From: Caloramator quimbayensis
GTDB taxonomy: Bacteria > Bacillota > Clostridia > Clostridiales > Caloramatoraceae
Assembly: GCF_900167605.1 (NCBI RefSeq)
Contig: NZ_FUYH01000007.1
Coordinates: 1 to 64,000 of the forward strand
Direction: 5' to 3'
Length of the DNA stretch: 64,000 nt
Shown here: positions 18,629 to 27,105 of the stretch, piece by piece
Numbering within the stretch: the stretch's first letter is position 1
How the letters are laid out: each line of letters starts with the position of its first letter
The notes under the pieces: model-generated
What the model saw: only the letters and a program-made list of their open reading frames with translations
Told to the model about the DNA's origin: nothing
Database searches by the model: none
Translations under genes and position numbers: made by a program

Positions 18629-19324
18629 ATGAAAATAAAAAAAATAACAGATAGTTTTAACAATGCAATAGAAGGTATTATCTATACTGTCAGAACTCAG
18701 CGCAACATGAAGATACATTTTGTTATTGCTATTTTAGTTCTTCTTCTGAGTTTATTTTTTGATTTTTCAAAATCAGAGATACTTATTCTTTTCCTAACAA
18801 TAACTCTTGTAATAGTACTTGAAATGATAAATACAGCTATAGAAGCTACAATTGATGTGATAGCTAATTATTATCATCCCCTTGCTAAAATTGCAAAAAA
18901 CGTTGCTGCTGGTGCTGTCCTTATCGCTGCGATAAACTCTGTAGTTGTAGGTTATCTGCTCTTTTTTGAACGTTTAAAGCCTATTACTTTAACTGTATTT
19001 ATGAAAATAAAACAGTCGGATACAACCGTAGTTTTTATATGTCTTATACTTACTACATTGATAACTATAATAATTAAAGCTATTTATGGAGAAGGTACTC
19101 CCTTAAGGGGGGGCATGCCAAGCGGTCATAGTGCTCTTGCCTTTGGAATTGCAACTTCAATATCATTAGTTACAAACCAGTTCCTTATAATTACTCTCTG
19201 CTATTTTTTAGCTTTTCTTGTTGCTCAAAGCAGAGTAGATGCAAAAATTCACAGCGTTTTTGAAGTTGTAGTAGGTGCTATGATAGGTATACTTGTCTCA
19301 ATATTAATATTTAAACTTTTCTAA
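18629..19324 (+). CDS. Diacylglycerol/undecaprenol kinase fused to PAP2 phosphatase
   Basis: Residues 1-115 are a DgkA-type membrane kinase with EMINTAIEATID and KIAKNVAAGAV, the family active-site segments. In Gram-positives these phosphorylate undecaprenol. Residues 125-231 are a PAP2 phosphatase domain with RGGMPSGHSAL and SRVDAKIHSVFEVVVG, containing the catalytic histidines. A kinase and a phosphatase in one chain suggest interconversion of lipid alcohol and phosphate. Kinase-PAP2 fusions are known in Clostridia. B. subtilis has the kinase alone at this place between ybeY and cdd. Confidence 0.92.
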   Translation: MKIKKITDSFNNAIEGIIYTVRTQRNMKIHFVIAILVLLLSLFFDFSKSEILILFLTITLVIVLEMINTAIEATIDVIANYYHPLAKIAKNVAAGAVLIAAINSVVVGYLLFFERLKPITLTVFMKIKQSDTTVVFICLILTTLITIIIKAIYGEGTPLRGGMPSGHSALAFGIATSISLVTNQFLIITLCYFLAFLVAQSRVDAKIHSVFEVVVGAMIGILVSILIFKLF

Positions 19325-19349
19325 GAGGTATTTACCTCTTTTTATTTTT
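19323..19349 (+). terminator. Rho-independent terminator after the DgkA-PAP2 gene
   Basis: AAGAGGT, loop ATTT, ACCTCTT, followed by TTTATTTTT. The left arm overlaps the last stop codon base pair. Confidence 0.8.
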
Positions 19350-19364
19350 AAAAAAGGAAAATAA

Positions 19365-19373
19365 TGCTATAAT
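19365..19373 (+). promoter_or_regulatory. Extended -10 promoter for cdd-era-recO
   Basis: TGCTATAAT gives TG at 19365-19366 and TATAAT at 19368-19373. There is no good -35 hexamer at the expected distance. Confidence 0.5.
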
Positions 19374-19439
19374 ATAAGGGCGGATTAAATTACATAGAAT
19401 AATAATAAAATATTATGATACAATAAAAGGAGGAATACG

Positions 19440-19838
19440 ATGGATAATATAGAATTAATAAAACTTGCAAATGCGGCAAAGGAAAATGCATATACTCCCT
19501 ATTCTAATTTTAAAGTAGGAGCTGCAATTGTAACAGAGGATGGAAAAGTATTTACCGGATGCAATATTGAAAATGCTTCCTATGGAGGTACAAATTGTGC
19601 TGAAAGGACAGCTTTATTTAAGGCGTTATCAGAGGGGCATAGGAAATTTACAAAAATAGCTGTTATATCTGACAGCAGCGATTATACTTATCCGTGCGGT
19701 ATATGCAGACAGGTTCTTTCTGAGTTTTCGTTGAATTTAGAAGTTATAGTAGCAAATCAAAAATTAGAATATAAAGTTCATAAGCTCTCAGAGCTTCTTC
19801 CTTATGCATTCACTAATAAAGATTTGGAAAGGAGATAA
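19440..19838 (+). CDS. cdd: Cytidine deaminase
   Basis: Cdd deaminates cytidine and deoxycytidine to the uridine forms in pyrimidine salvage. The zinc site is complete: NCAERTA (Cys-Ala-Glu, about residues 51-57) and PCGICRQ (about 85-91). Substrate-binding YSNFKVGAA lies near the N-terminus. The 132 residues match the homotetrameric class. AAAGGAGG lies upstream of the ATG. It keeps the Bacillus order dgkA-cdd-era-recO. Confidence 0.97.
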   Translation: MDNIELIKLANAAKENAYTPYSNFKVGAAIVTEDGKVFTGCNIENASYGGTNCAERTALFKALSEGHRKFTKIAVISDSSDYTYPCGICRQVLSEFSLNLEVIVANQKLEYKVHKLSELLPYAFTNKDLERR

Positions 19839-19841
19839 TTT

Positions 19842-20729
19842 ATGACTGAATTCAAATCAGGTTTTGTAGCAATTATTGGGAGACCAAATGTTGGAAAATC
19901 TACGCTATTAAATAGAATAATAGGTGAAAAATTATCGATTATTTCAAATAAACCCCAAACTACAAGAAATAATATAAAGGCAATATATAATGGCGATAAT
20001 TGTCAGATAGTTTTTCTTGATACACCGGGAATACATAAACCTAAGCATAAACTTGGAGAACAGATGGTAAATTCAGCTCATAGCGTGCTCAGCGAAGTCG
20101 ATATTGTTTTATTTATTACAACTCCTCAGGAGGATATACATCCTTCTGATAGACATATAATTGAAAAATTAAGGAATGCTAAAGTTCCAGTATTTCTTAT
20201 TATAAATAAGGTTGATTCGGTTAAAAAAGAAGAGATTGCAAAAACGATAGAATGTTATATGAAGGAGTTTAACTTTAGGGAAGTAATCCCAATATCCGCA
20301 TTGAAGGGAAATAATATGAATACTATGCTTGAGGTTTTAAAATCAAATCTTCCATATGGTCCTCAATATTTTCCTCCAGATATTATAACTGACCAGCCGG
20401 AAAGATTTGTTATATCTGAAATAATAAGAGAAAAACTTCTTCACCATCTAAAAGATGAGGTTCCTCATGGAACTGCAGTTGAAATTGTAAGGATGTTTGA
20501 TGATAAAGAAACTGGAGTTACGAATATAGATGCTACTATCTACTGCGAAAAGGATACTCATAAAGCGATTATAATTGGAAAAGGCGGAGGAATGCTTAAA
20601 AGGATTGGGCAGGATTCAAGAATTGATATAGAGAAGTTTCTTGGAAGCAGGGTGTTTCTGCAGCTTTGGGTAAGAGTTAAAAAAGATTGGAGAGACAATC
20701 CTTCTTTGATAAAATCTTTGGGCTATTGA
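19842..20729 (+). CDS. era: GTPase Era
   Basis: Era binds 16S rRNA and helps assemble the 30S subunit. The G1 loop GRPNVGKST is at residues 13-21. The family PQTTRNN switch, DTPGIHKPKHKLG and NKVD follow. A C-terminal KH domain is marked by IIGKGGGMLKRIG (about residues 245-257). The length of 295 is standard. It starts three bases after cdd, with GGAAAGGAG inside the cdd end. Confidence 0.98.
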   Translation: MTEFKSGFVAIIGRPNVGKSTLLNRIIGEKLSIISNKPQTTRNNIKAIYNGDNCQIVFLDTPGIHKPKHKLGEQMVNSAHSVLSEVDIVLFITTPQEDIHPSDRHIIEKLRNAKVPVFLIINKVDSVKKEEIAKTIECYMKEFNFREVIPISALKGNNMNTMLEVLKSNLPYGPQYFPPDIITDQPERFVISEIIREKLLHHLKDEVPHGTAVEIVRMFDDKETGVTNIDATIYCEKDTHKAIIIGKGGGMLKRIGQDSRIDIEKFLGSRVFLQLWVRVKKDWRDNPSLIKSLGY

Positions 20730-20748
20730 GAAATTGGAGGTGATGATT

Positions 20749-21489
20749 TTGTCACTAATAAACGTACAAGGAGTAGTACTTAAATATATTAAGCTTGGAG
20801 AAAGTGATAAAATCATTACTATATTGACAGATAAGCTTGGAAAGGTTGATGTTGTTTCTCATGGAGCACGAAAGACAAAGAGCAAATTTATGGCTTCAAC
20901 TCAGCCCTTTTGCTATGGAGAGTATCAGCTGTATAAAGGTAAAAGTCTTTATACTTTAAGCCAAAGCAGCATTATAGATTCCTTCCAGTCTATTATTATG
21001 GACTTAGATAAGCTATCCTATGGTGTATATTTTTTAGAGCTTATTGACAGCCTTACTGAAAATGAGGCAAAATCGGTAAGCATGTTAGCATTACTTTTAA
21101 AAACATTATATATATTAACTCATGATGATGTAAATTTAAAGCTTTTAAGGCTGACTTTTGATTTTAAGGCTATATCTATTGGAGGATATATGCCTCAGAT
21201 TTCAAAGTGTTTAAAATGCGGCGATAAAATTTCAGAAGGATATTTCAGCATAATAGATGGAGGAACTGTATGCAGGAATTGTAAAGACAATAAGTATAAC
21301 TATGGTATAAATAAAGAAACTATGAATTATTTACATATAATAAAAAACATAAAATTAGAGGATTTGAGAAATATTAAATATGATGAGAAAACTATTGACT
21401 ACCTCCAAAATATAATGACAAGATATATTTTCTATCAAACTGATAAGGAACTAAAAAGTATAAGCCTTATGAATAAAATAAACAAATAA
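20749..21489 (+). CDS. recO: DNA repair protein RecO
   Basis: RecO works with RecR and RecF to load RecA on gapped DNA. The N-terminal OB fold (INVQGVVLKYIKLGESDKIIT) is followed by a helical region and a zinc module with CLKCG and CRNC (about residues 150-180). I choose the TTG at 20749 because GGAGGTGAT (20736-20744) is ideally spaced for it. The TTG at 20734 and ATG at 20743 overlap that site. The product has 246 residues. Confidence 0.94.
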   Translation: MSLINVQGVVLKYIKLGESDKIITILTDKLGKVDVVSHGARKTKSKFMASTQPFCYGEYQLYKGKSLYTLSQSSIIDSFQSIIMDLDKLSYGVYFLELIDSLTENEAKSVSMLALLLKTLYILTHDDVNLKLLRLTFDFKAISIGGYMPQISKCLKCGDKISEGYFSIIDGGTVCRNCKDNKYNYGINKETMNYLHIIKNIKLEDLRNIKYDEKTIDYLQNIMTRYIFYQTDKELKSISLMNKINK

Positions 21490-21501
21490 GGAGATGATTT
21501 T

Positions 21502-22074
21502 ATGGAAGAAATAAGCCTTGAAAAAATTGATATAATAAGGCAGAGAACCGGAGTCGGGTACGCACAGGCAAAGGAGCTTCTCGAAAAGAATAACGGCAAT
21601 GTTGTTGATGCGTTAATAGATTTTGAACAGAATCAAAAATCCTTTACTCAGAACTTTGCTAATGCAAGCAATGACTTGATTGAAACGATTAAAGACATAA
21701 TAAAAAAAGGTAATGTAAGCAGAATAAAGGTAAAAAAGGATAACAAAGTGCTGGTAGATATTCCTGTTACAGCTGGAATTGCGGCTGGAGCCCTCGGAAT
21801 ATTCTATCCTGCTTTAATTGCAGTAGGAGCTGTTGCGGCAGTAGCATCTAAGATAGTAATAGAGATTGAAAGACCTGATGGGAAAATAGACGTTGTAAAT
21901 GAAGTTGTAAAAGAAACCTATGATGATGTAAAAGAAAAGTTTGAGGAAATGAAGGATAAAACTGAGGATGCAGTAAATAACATAAAAGACGATATAACAC
22001 AAAGGTTTGAAAATGTTACTAAAAATAAAAATAATGCTTTTGATGGTGAAAAAGATAATAATGATAATGAATAA
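21502..22074 (+). CDS. UBA-like/DUF4342 protein
   Basis: Residues 1-45 resemble the UBA-type helical bundle seen at the N-terminus of EF-Ts (IIRQRTGVGYAQAKELLEKNNGNVVDAL). A DUF4342 segment follows (about 55-120), with a hydrophobic stretch (PVTAGIAAGALGIFYPALIAVGAVAAVASKI) that may insert in or lie on the membrane. A charged, probably helical tail (about 135-190) ends the protein. Function is unknown. GGAGATGAT precedes the ATG. It follows recO and ends in a strong terminator. Confidence 0.75.
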   Translation: MEEISLEKIDIIRQRTGVGYAQAKELLEKNNGNVVDALIDFEQNQKSFTQNFANASNDLIETIKDIIKKGNVSRIKVKKDNKVLVDIPVTAGIAAGALGIFYPALIAVGAVAAVASKIVIEIERPDGKIDVVNEVVKETYDDVKEKFEEMKDKTEDAVNNIKDDITQRFENVTKNKNNAFDGEKDNNDNE

Positions 22075-22104
22075 GTCAGTTTTACTGACTTATTCATTTT
22101 TTTT
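22069..22104 (+). terminator. Strong rho-independent terminator
   Basis: GAATAAGTCAGT (22069-22080) and ACTGACTTATTC (22084-22095) form a perfect 12-bp stem, followed by T residues at 22097-22104. The left arm includes the stop codon of the DUF4342 gene. Confidence 0.9.
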
Positions 22105-22261
22105 GGCGCAATAATTGTGTTGAAAAATAAAACAATTTAAAATAAAATAGATAATAAGAAAAGTTTTGATTATTTAAATAAAAAAATAATAAAATAATTT
22201 TAAAGATATAGTAAAGCTAAAATCATTATATGTTATATATAAAATATTTTTTTTAAAAGTA

Positions 22262-22290
22262 TTGTGTTTAAATTCTTCAATTTATATAAT
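22262..22290 (+). promoter_or_regulatory. Sigma-A promoter of ccpN
   Basis: TTGTGT (22262-22267), a 17-base spacer and TATAAT (22285-22290). The rest of 22105-22339 is A/T-rich without other signals. Confidence 0.6.
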
Positions 22291-22320
22291 AATATATAAA
22301 TAGTAAAATTTATTATTTAT

Positions 22321-22333
22321 TGCATTTTATGCA
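22321..22333 (+). promoter_or_regulatory. Small palindrome upstream of ccpN
   Basis: TGCAT-TTT-ATGCA lies between the promoter and the ccpN ribosome binding site. It could be an operator for autoregulation, but a 5-bp arm in A/T-rich DNA may be chance. Confidence 0.25.
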
Positions 22334-22339
22334 AAGAAG

Positions 22340-22984
22340 GTGATTTATATAAAACTTACAAAGCGTCAGGAAGAAATAATCGAACTTGTTAAGAAAAATC
22401 AGCCTATAACAAGTGAACAAATAGCACAAATCTTAAAGGTTACAAGAGCTGCATTAAGGCCTGATCTTGCTATCCTTACTATGACAGGAATTCTTGAAGC
22501 GAGGCCTAAGGTTGGATATTTGTATTCAAAGAAAGGCAGCAATAATATAATATACGATTACATTAAGGAAATAACTGTTGCTGATATTAAAACGAAGCCT
22601 GTTATAGTAACGGAAGATACTATGGTTTATGATGCTATTCTGCAGCTGTTTTTAAATGATGTAGGAACAATATTTGTTGTTAATAATGGATATCTTACTG
22701 GAGCAGTTTCAAGAAAAGACTTTCTTAAAATCGCAATAGGCAATACAGATGTACATAAGGTTCCAATAGGCGTAATTATGACGAGGATGCCTAATATTAT
22801 TACAGTTACTGATGAAGATACAGCCTATGAAGCAGCAAAGAAGATTATCGAACACGAAGTCGACAGCCTTCCTGTAATAGAAAAAATTGTTACTGATGAG
22901 GGTAAAGAGGTTTTCAGAATTACAGGAAAAGTATCAAAGACAAACATTACTAAGCTTTTTGTTAAATTAGGCTCTAATAGTTAA
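22340..22984 (+). CDS. ccpN: CcpN-family HTH-CBS transcriptional regulator
   Basis: An N-terminal helix-turn-helix (RQEEIIELVKKNQPITSEQI, then TRAALRPDLAILTMTG) is followed by two CBS domains (about residues 75-210). In Bacillus CcpN represses gluconeogenic genes and senses nucleotides through its CBS domains. It lies directly before ppdK, so it probably controls that gene. The start is uncertain: GTG 22340 lies inside AAGAAGGTGAT, and the first codon at normal spacing is ATA at 22349, which would give the expected MKLTKRQ start. I give the GTG as the outer limit. Confidence 0.85.
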   Translation: MIYIKLTKRQEEIIELVKKNQPITSEQIAQILKVTRAALRPDLAILTMTGILEARPKVGYLYSKKGSNNIIYDYIKEITVADIKTKPVIVTEDTMVYDAILQLFLNDVGTIFVVNNGYLTGAVSRKDFLKIAIGNTDVHKVPIGVIMTRMPNIITVTDEDTAYEAAKKIIEHEVDSLPVIEKIVTDEGKEVFRITGKVSKTNITKLFVKLGSNS

Positions 22985-23010
22985 AGAGATTATATTTTTT
23001 ATTCAAATGT

Positions 23011-23027
23011 GGGACTTTATATGTCCC
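23011..23027 (+). promoter_or_regulatory. Inverted repeat upstream of ppdK, possible operator
   Basis: GGGAC (23011-23015), seven bases, GTCCC (23023-23027), lying just before a possible promoter of ppdK and just after ccpN. The placement suits an operator, but there is no direct evidence of binding. Confidence 0.35.
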
Positions 23028-23033
23028 TGTGGG

Positions 23034-23061
23034 TTGTCTATATTAAATTAATATATAAAAT
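23034..23061 (+). promoter_or_regulatory. Possible promoter of ppdK
   Basis: TTGTCT (23034-23039), a 16-base spacer and TAAAAT (23056-23061). The match is moderate. Transcription could also continue from ccpN. Confidence 0.4.
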
Positions 23062-23081
23062 AATAAACAGGGGGTCATACA

Positions 23082-25718
23082 ATGACAGGTCAGACAAAAA
23101 AATATGTTTACCTATTTAGTGAAGGAAATGCAGGTATGAGAAATCTTCTTGGAGGAAAAGGTGCAAACCTTGCTGAAATGACTAATATTGGATTGCCTGT
23201 TCCTCAAGGATTTACAGTAACTACTGAAGCCTGCACAAGGTATTATGAAGATGGACAAAAAATAGGGGATGACATTAAAGCTCAAATATTCGAATACCTT
23301 GAAAAACTTGAACAGATTACAGGAAAGAAATTTGGAGATCCATCAAATCCTCTTCTTGTTTCAGTACGTTCAGGAGCAAGAGCTTCAATGCCTGGTATGA
23401 TGGATACAATACTTAACCTTGGACTTAATGATGAAACAGTAGTAGGCCTTGCTAAGCTTACAAACAATGAAAGATTTGCCTTCGACAGCTATAGAAGATT
23501 TATTCAGATGTTCAGCGATGTTGTTATGGAAATCGATAAGAACAAATTTGAAAAAATACTTGATGCAGTTAAAGAAGAGAATGGTGCAAAATATGATACT
23601 GACTTAACTGCTGAAAATCTTAAAGAAGTTGTAAAAAGATATAAGGTGCTTTACAAAGAGGAAAAAGGTACAGATTTTCCAGTTGATCCAAGAGAGCAGC
23701 TTTTTGAAGCTGTAAAAGCCGTTTTCCGTTCATGGAACAACCCAAGAGCTATCGTATATAGAAGATTAAACGATATACCTGGAGATTGGGGAACAGCAGT
23801 TAACGTTCAGCAGATGGTATTTGGAAATATGGGTGAAACATCAGGAACTGGTGTTGCATTTACAAGAAACCCTGCAACTGGTGAAAACAAGGTATTCGGT
23901 GAATATTTAATAAATGCACAGGGTGAAGATGTTGTTGCAGGTATCAGAACTCCACAGAGCATAGAAACATTAAAAGATGTTATGCCTGAATGCTATAATG
24001 AGTTTATGAGAATTGCTAATATTCTTGAAAAACATTATAAAGATATGCAGGATATGGAATTTACAATAGAGCAGGGAAAACTTTATTTCCTTCAGACAAG
24101 AAATGGTAAGAGAACTGCTCCTGCAGCTTTAAAAATTGCTGTTGACATGGTTAGCGAAGGACTTAATACTAAGGAAGAAGCTGTATTAAAGGTTGATCCA
24201 AAGCAGCTTGACCAGTTATTGCATCCAGCTTTCGACCAAGAAGAATTAAAGAGTGCAAAGGAAATAGCAAAAGGTCTTCCAGCATCACCAGGAGCTGGCT
24301 GCGGAAAAGTTTACTTTACAGCTGAAGAAGCAAAAGAGCATAGAGCAGTTGGAGAAAAAGTAGTTCTTGTCAGAGTTGAAACATCACCTGAAGATATAGA
24401 AGGTATGGTTGCTGCTGAGGGTATACTTACTGCAAGAGGCGGAATGACATCCCATGCTGCAGTTGTTGCAAGAGGAATGGGTAAATGCTGTGTTGCTGGC
24501 TGCGGAGATATACAGATTAACGAAGATGAAAAATATTTCGTAGCTAATGGCGTTAGAATTAACGAAGGCGATTACATATCCCTTGATGGAAGCACAGGTA
24601 AAGTATATGGCCAGAAGATAAAGACTGTAGAGCCAGAAATTACAGGATACTTTGGAACATTCATGGCATGGGCAGATGAAATAAGAAAGCTTAAGGTAAG
24701 AACAAATGCTGATACACCAAGAGATTCCCATCAGGCTGTTAAATTTGGTGCAGAAGGTATAGGACTTTGCAGAACAGAGCATATGTTCTTTGAAGAGGAT
24801 AGAATTCCTGCAGTTAGAGAAATGATTGTTGCTAAAAATGAAGAGCAGAGAAGAAAGGCTCTAGCAAAGCTTCTTCCAATGCAGAAGAAAGACTTTATAG
24901 GAATATATGAGGCTATGGAAGAAAGACCAGTAACTATAAGACTTCTCGACCCACCACTTCATGAATTCTTGCCTCAAGAGGATGATGATATAAGAGAACT
25001 TGCAAATACAATGGGTCTAACCTTTGAAGAGCTTAAAGCAACAGTTGAAAGCTTACACGAATTCAACCCAATGATGGGTCATAGAGGATGCCGTCTTGCA
25101 GTTTCATATCCTGAAATCGCTGAAATGCAGACAACTGCAATTATTGAAGCTGCAATAGAAGTAAATAGAAAACACGGCTGGAATATAGTTCCTGAAATAA
25201 TGATTCCTCTTGTTGGAGAAATAAAGGAACTTAAGTTTGTAAAAGAAATAATCGTTAAGACAGCAGATGAGATAATTGCAAAAGAAGGGGTAAACCTTAA
25301 ATATATGGTTGGTACAATGATAGAAATACCAAGAGCAGCACTAACAGCAGATGAAATAGCAAAAGAAGCTGAATTCTTCTCCTTTGGAACTAACGATTTA
25401 ACTCAGATGACCTTTGGTTTCTCAAGAGATGATGCAGGCAAGTTCCTTAATGATTATTATGATAAGAAGATATTTGAATCAGATCCATTTGCAAAACTTG
25501 ATCAAAACGGAGTTGGCAAGCTAGTAAAAATGGCAGCAGAGCTTGGAAGACAGACAAGACCAGAAATAAAACTTGGAATCTGCGGAGAGCACGGAGGAGA
25601 TCCTTCATCAGTTGAATTCTGCCATAACGTTGGACTTAACTATGTATCATGCTCACCATTCAGAGTTCCAATCGCAAGGCTTGCAGCGGCCCAGGCTCAG
25701 GTAAAAAATCCAAGATAA
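23082..25718 (+). CDS. ppdK: Pyruvate, phosphate dikinase
   Basis: PPDK interconverts pyruvate, ATP and phosphate with PEP, AMP and pyrophosphate, linking glycolysis and gluconeogenesis in many anaerobes. The N-terminal nucleotide-binding domain has GGKGANLAEM. The swivelling domain carries the catalytic histidine in GGMTSHAAVVARG (about residue 455). The C-terminal PEP/pyruvate barrel ends with the catalytic cysteine in GICGEHGGD. At 878 residues it is full length. CAGGGGG precedes the ATG. Its codons look highly optimised, as expected for an abundant enzyme. ccpN lies upstream. Confidence 0.98.
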   Translation: MTGQTKKYVYLFSEGNAGMRNLLGGKGANLAEMTNIGLPVPQGFTVTTEACTRYYEDGQKIGDDIKAQIFEYLEKLEQITGKKFGDPSNPLLVSVRSGARASMPGMMDTILNLGLNDETVVGLAKLTNNERFAFDSYRRFIQMFSDVVMEIDKNKFEKILDAVKEENGAKYDTDLTAENLKEVVKRYKVLYKEEKGTDFPVDPREQLFEAVKAVFRSWNNPRAIVYRRLNDIPGDWGTAVNVQQMVFGNMGETSGTGVAFTRNPATGENKVFGEYLINAQGEDVVAGIRTPQSIETLKDVMPECYNEFMRIANILEKHYKDMQDMEFTIEQGKLYFLQTRNGKRTAPAALKIAVDMVSEGLNTKEEAVLKVDPKQLDQLLHPAFDQEELKSAKEIAKGLPASPGAGCGKVYFTAEEAKEHRAVGEKVVLVRVETSPEDIEGMVAAEGILTARGGMTSHAAVVARGMGKCCVAGCGDIQINEDEKYFVANGVRINEGDYISLDGSTGKVYGQKIKTVEPEITGYFGTFMAWADEIRKLKVRTNADTPRDSHQAVKFGAEGIGLCRTEHMFFEEDRIPAVREMIVAKNEEQRRKALAKLLPMQKKDFIGIYEAMEERPVTIRLLDPPLHEFLPQEDDDIRELANTMGLTFEELKATVESLHEFNPMMGHRGCRLAVSYPEIAEMQTTAIIEAAIEVNRKHGWNIVPEIMIPLVGEIKELKFVKEIIVKTADEIIAKEGVNLKYMVGTMIEIPRAALTADEIAKEAEFFSFGTNDLTQMTFGFSRDDAGKFLNDYYDKKIFESDPFAKLDQNGVGKLVKMAAELGRQTRPEIKLGICGEHGGDPSSVEFCHNVGLNYVSCSPFRVPIARLAAAQAQVKNPR

Positions 25719-25757
25719 AAAATTTAAGGAGTAGCACAGCTACTCCTTAAATTTTTT
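25717..25757. terminator. 19-bp two-way terminator between ppdK and the CotS-like gene
   Basis: Positions 25717-25735 pair perfectly with 25739-25757 around an ACA loop, with A residues on the left and T residues on the right. It therefore works for ppdK on the plus strand and for the convergent minus-strand gene, whose stop lies in the hairpin. Confidence 0.92.
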
Positions 25758-26813
25758 GAAAATATATTTTTTTAATTCTATACAGAAATTTTCGTGATCC
25801 TTTTGCTGATTAGTTACTTTTCTTAATATAGTGATAAAAGATTCTTTATTGCATTCTTTTATATTTTTATAATAATCCCTCGATATCTTCCAAAATTTTT
25901 GAGGAAACATAAGTATAGCGTATAAAAGCATATATTCATCATAACTTAACTTTCTTATTTTTTCATAGCTTTCCATAGCATTTATAAAAGTTTCAAAATC
26001 CCAAGAAGTTTTTTCTCTTTTTAATATTCTCCTTAAAAATACGCTTATGTCATGTACAGGCATATCAAGCATAGTTCTATCAAAGTCGATTACATGAAGT
26101 TTTCCATCCTTTGAAAAAATTATATTCTTATTTACATAATCCAAATGGCATATCGCACAATTGCTTACATCATCTCCTATTTTTTTGGAGAAATCTATCT
26201 GAGATAATATATATATACTTTCCTTTGCTTTTTCTATATTGTAGTCGAAATTATCAAGATATATCTTAGAAAATTTATCCTTAATCCTAAAGGCGCTGTT
26301 TGATATATCAAGAAGCTGAAGAAAATGTTTATTATAACTATAAAGATAGTCTTTATCTGACTGCCTTATTTTACTGCCATCAATTGGGTAAAAATTTTTA
26401 GAAGACTTATGTATCTTTCCGAGGTTTTCAGCAATAGCTTTAACATCATCGATATTGTCATAATCGCATTTTCTTCCATCAATCCAATCTGTTAAAATAA
26501 AGAGATTATCGTGATAATTTACAAATTTAAAGCCTTTTTTTGTTGAAATAAATTTAGGACAGTGTATACCTCTTAAATTTAACCATTCAATAACAGAGTA
26601 TAAAAATAACAAATCATCTTCCTTATAATATACTTTCTTTAAGCATTTTATACCTTTGTTAGTTGTAACTTTATATACTGCTCTTTGCTTTTCTGTATCT
26701 TTAAATTTGATATTTTCAATATCTAATATTTCAAAGTTATAGTGCGATAGAACCTGCGATTTTAGCTCATCGATGGGAAATAGAATATTATCTGCAGTTC
26801 CTAATAATTCCAT
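25740..26813 (-). CDS. CotS-family spore coat kinase-like protein
   Basis: This protein has an aminoglycoside-phosphotransferase/choline-kinase fold. The catalytic loop CHLDYVNKNIIF provides the Asp and Asn (about residues 225-236). VIDFDR provides the metal-binding Asp. The N-lobe has a plausible ATP lysine (CLKKVYY). CotS, YutH and related proteins of this family are found in spore coats of Bacillus and Clostridium. The phosphorylated substrate is generally unknown. Its length is 357 residues, and GGGGTGAT precedes the ATG. It is the only minus-strand gene in the first 59 kb and probably has its own sporulation promoter, which I could not identify. Confidence 0.8.
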   Translation of the reverse strand: MELLGTADNILFPIDELKSQVLSHYNFEILDIENIKFKDTEKQRAVYKVTTNKGIKCLKKVYYKEDDLLFLYSVIEWLNLRGIHCPKFISTKKGFKFVNYHDNLFILTDWIDGRKCDYDNIDDVKAIAENLGKIHKSSKNFYPIDGSKIRQSDKDYLYSYNKHFLQLLDISNSAFRIKDKFSKIYLDNFDYNIEKAKESIYILSQIDFSKKIGDDVSNCAICHLDYVNKNIIFSKDGKLHVIDFDRTMLDMPVHDISVFLRRILKREKTSWDFETFINAMESYEKIRKLSYDEYMLLYAILMFPQKFWKISRDYYKNIKECNKESFITILRKVTNQQKDHENFCIELKKYIFKKFKE

Positions 26814-27105
26814 TAAATCACCCCAAATATATGCTATAAAATTATATGAAAAAAAATAAAATAGTATACATTAAAACCTGTTTTCCATAAAATTATTTTA
26901 TAGGATAAGGAATTATATAAAATTATAAAAATATTGTATAAAATATTATAAATTATGAAAAAATGATAAATGCTATGAATTTTAAAGGTAATAATGCTTT
27001 ATTAAAAAAAATCAGAAAAATTTTTTATTTTATAAAAAGAAGGGATATTGACTTTTTTGTTGTATATAATAAATATGTATGTACTGATAAAGAGTGGTGA
27101 TTACC
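26814..27105. other. A/T-rich divergent intergenic region
   Basis: This separates the divergent CotS-like gene and dgt. It must hold both promoters. TATAAT at 27065 and TTGACT at 27048 are present, but only 11 bases apart, so they do not form one promoter. I see no RNA gene or repeat. Confidence 0.5.

Noticed and set aside
24384-24782. 132-codon minus-strand frame inside ppdK
   Set aside because: Antisense to a highly conserved part of ppdK, with no ribosome binding site and a shadow-like Cys/Ser-rich composition.
27048-27070. TTGACT and TATAAT before dgt as one promoter
   Set aside because: The spacer is only 11 bases, too short for sigma-A.
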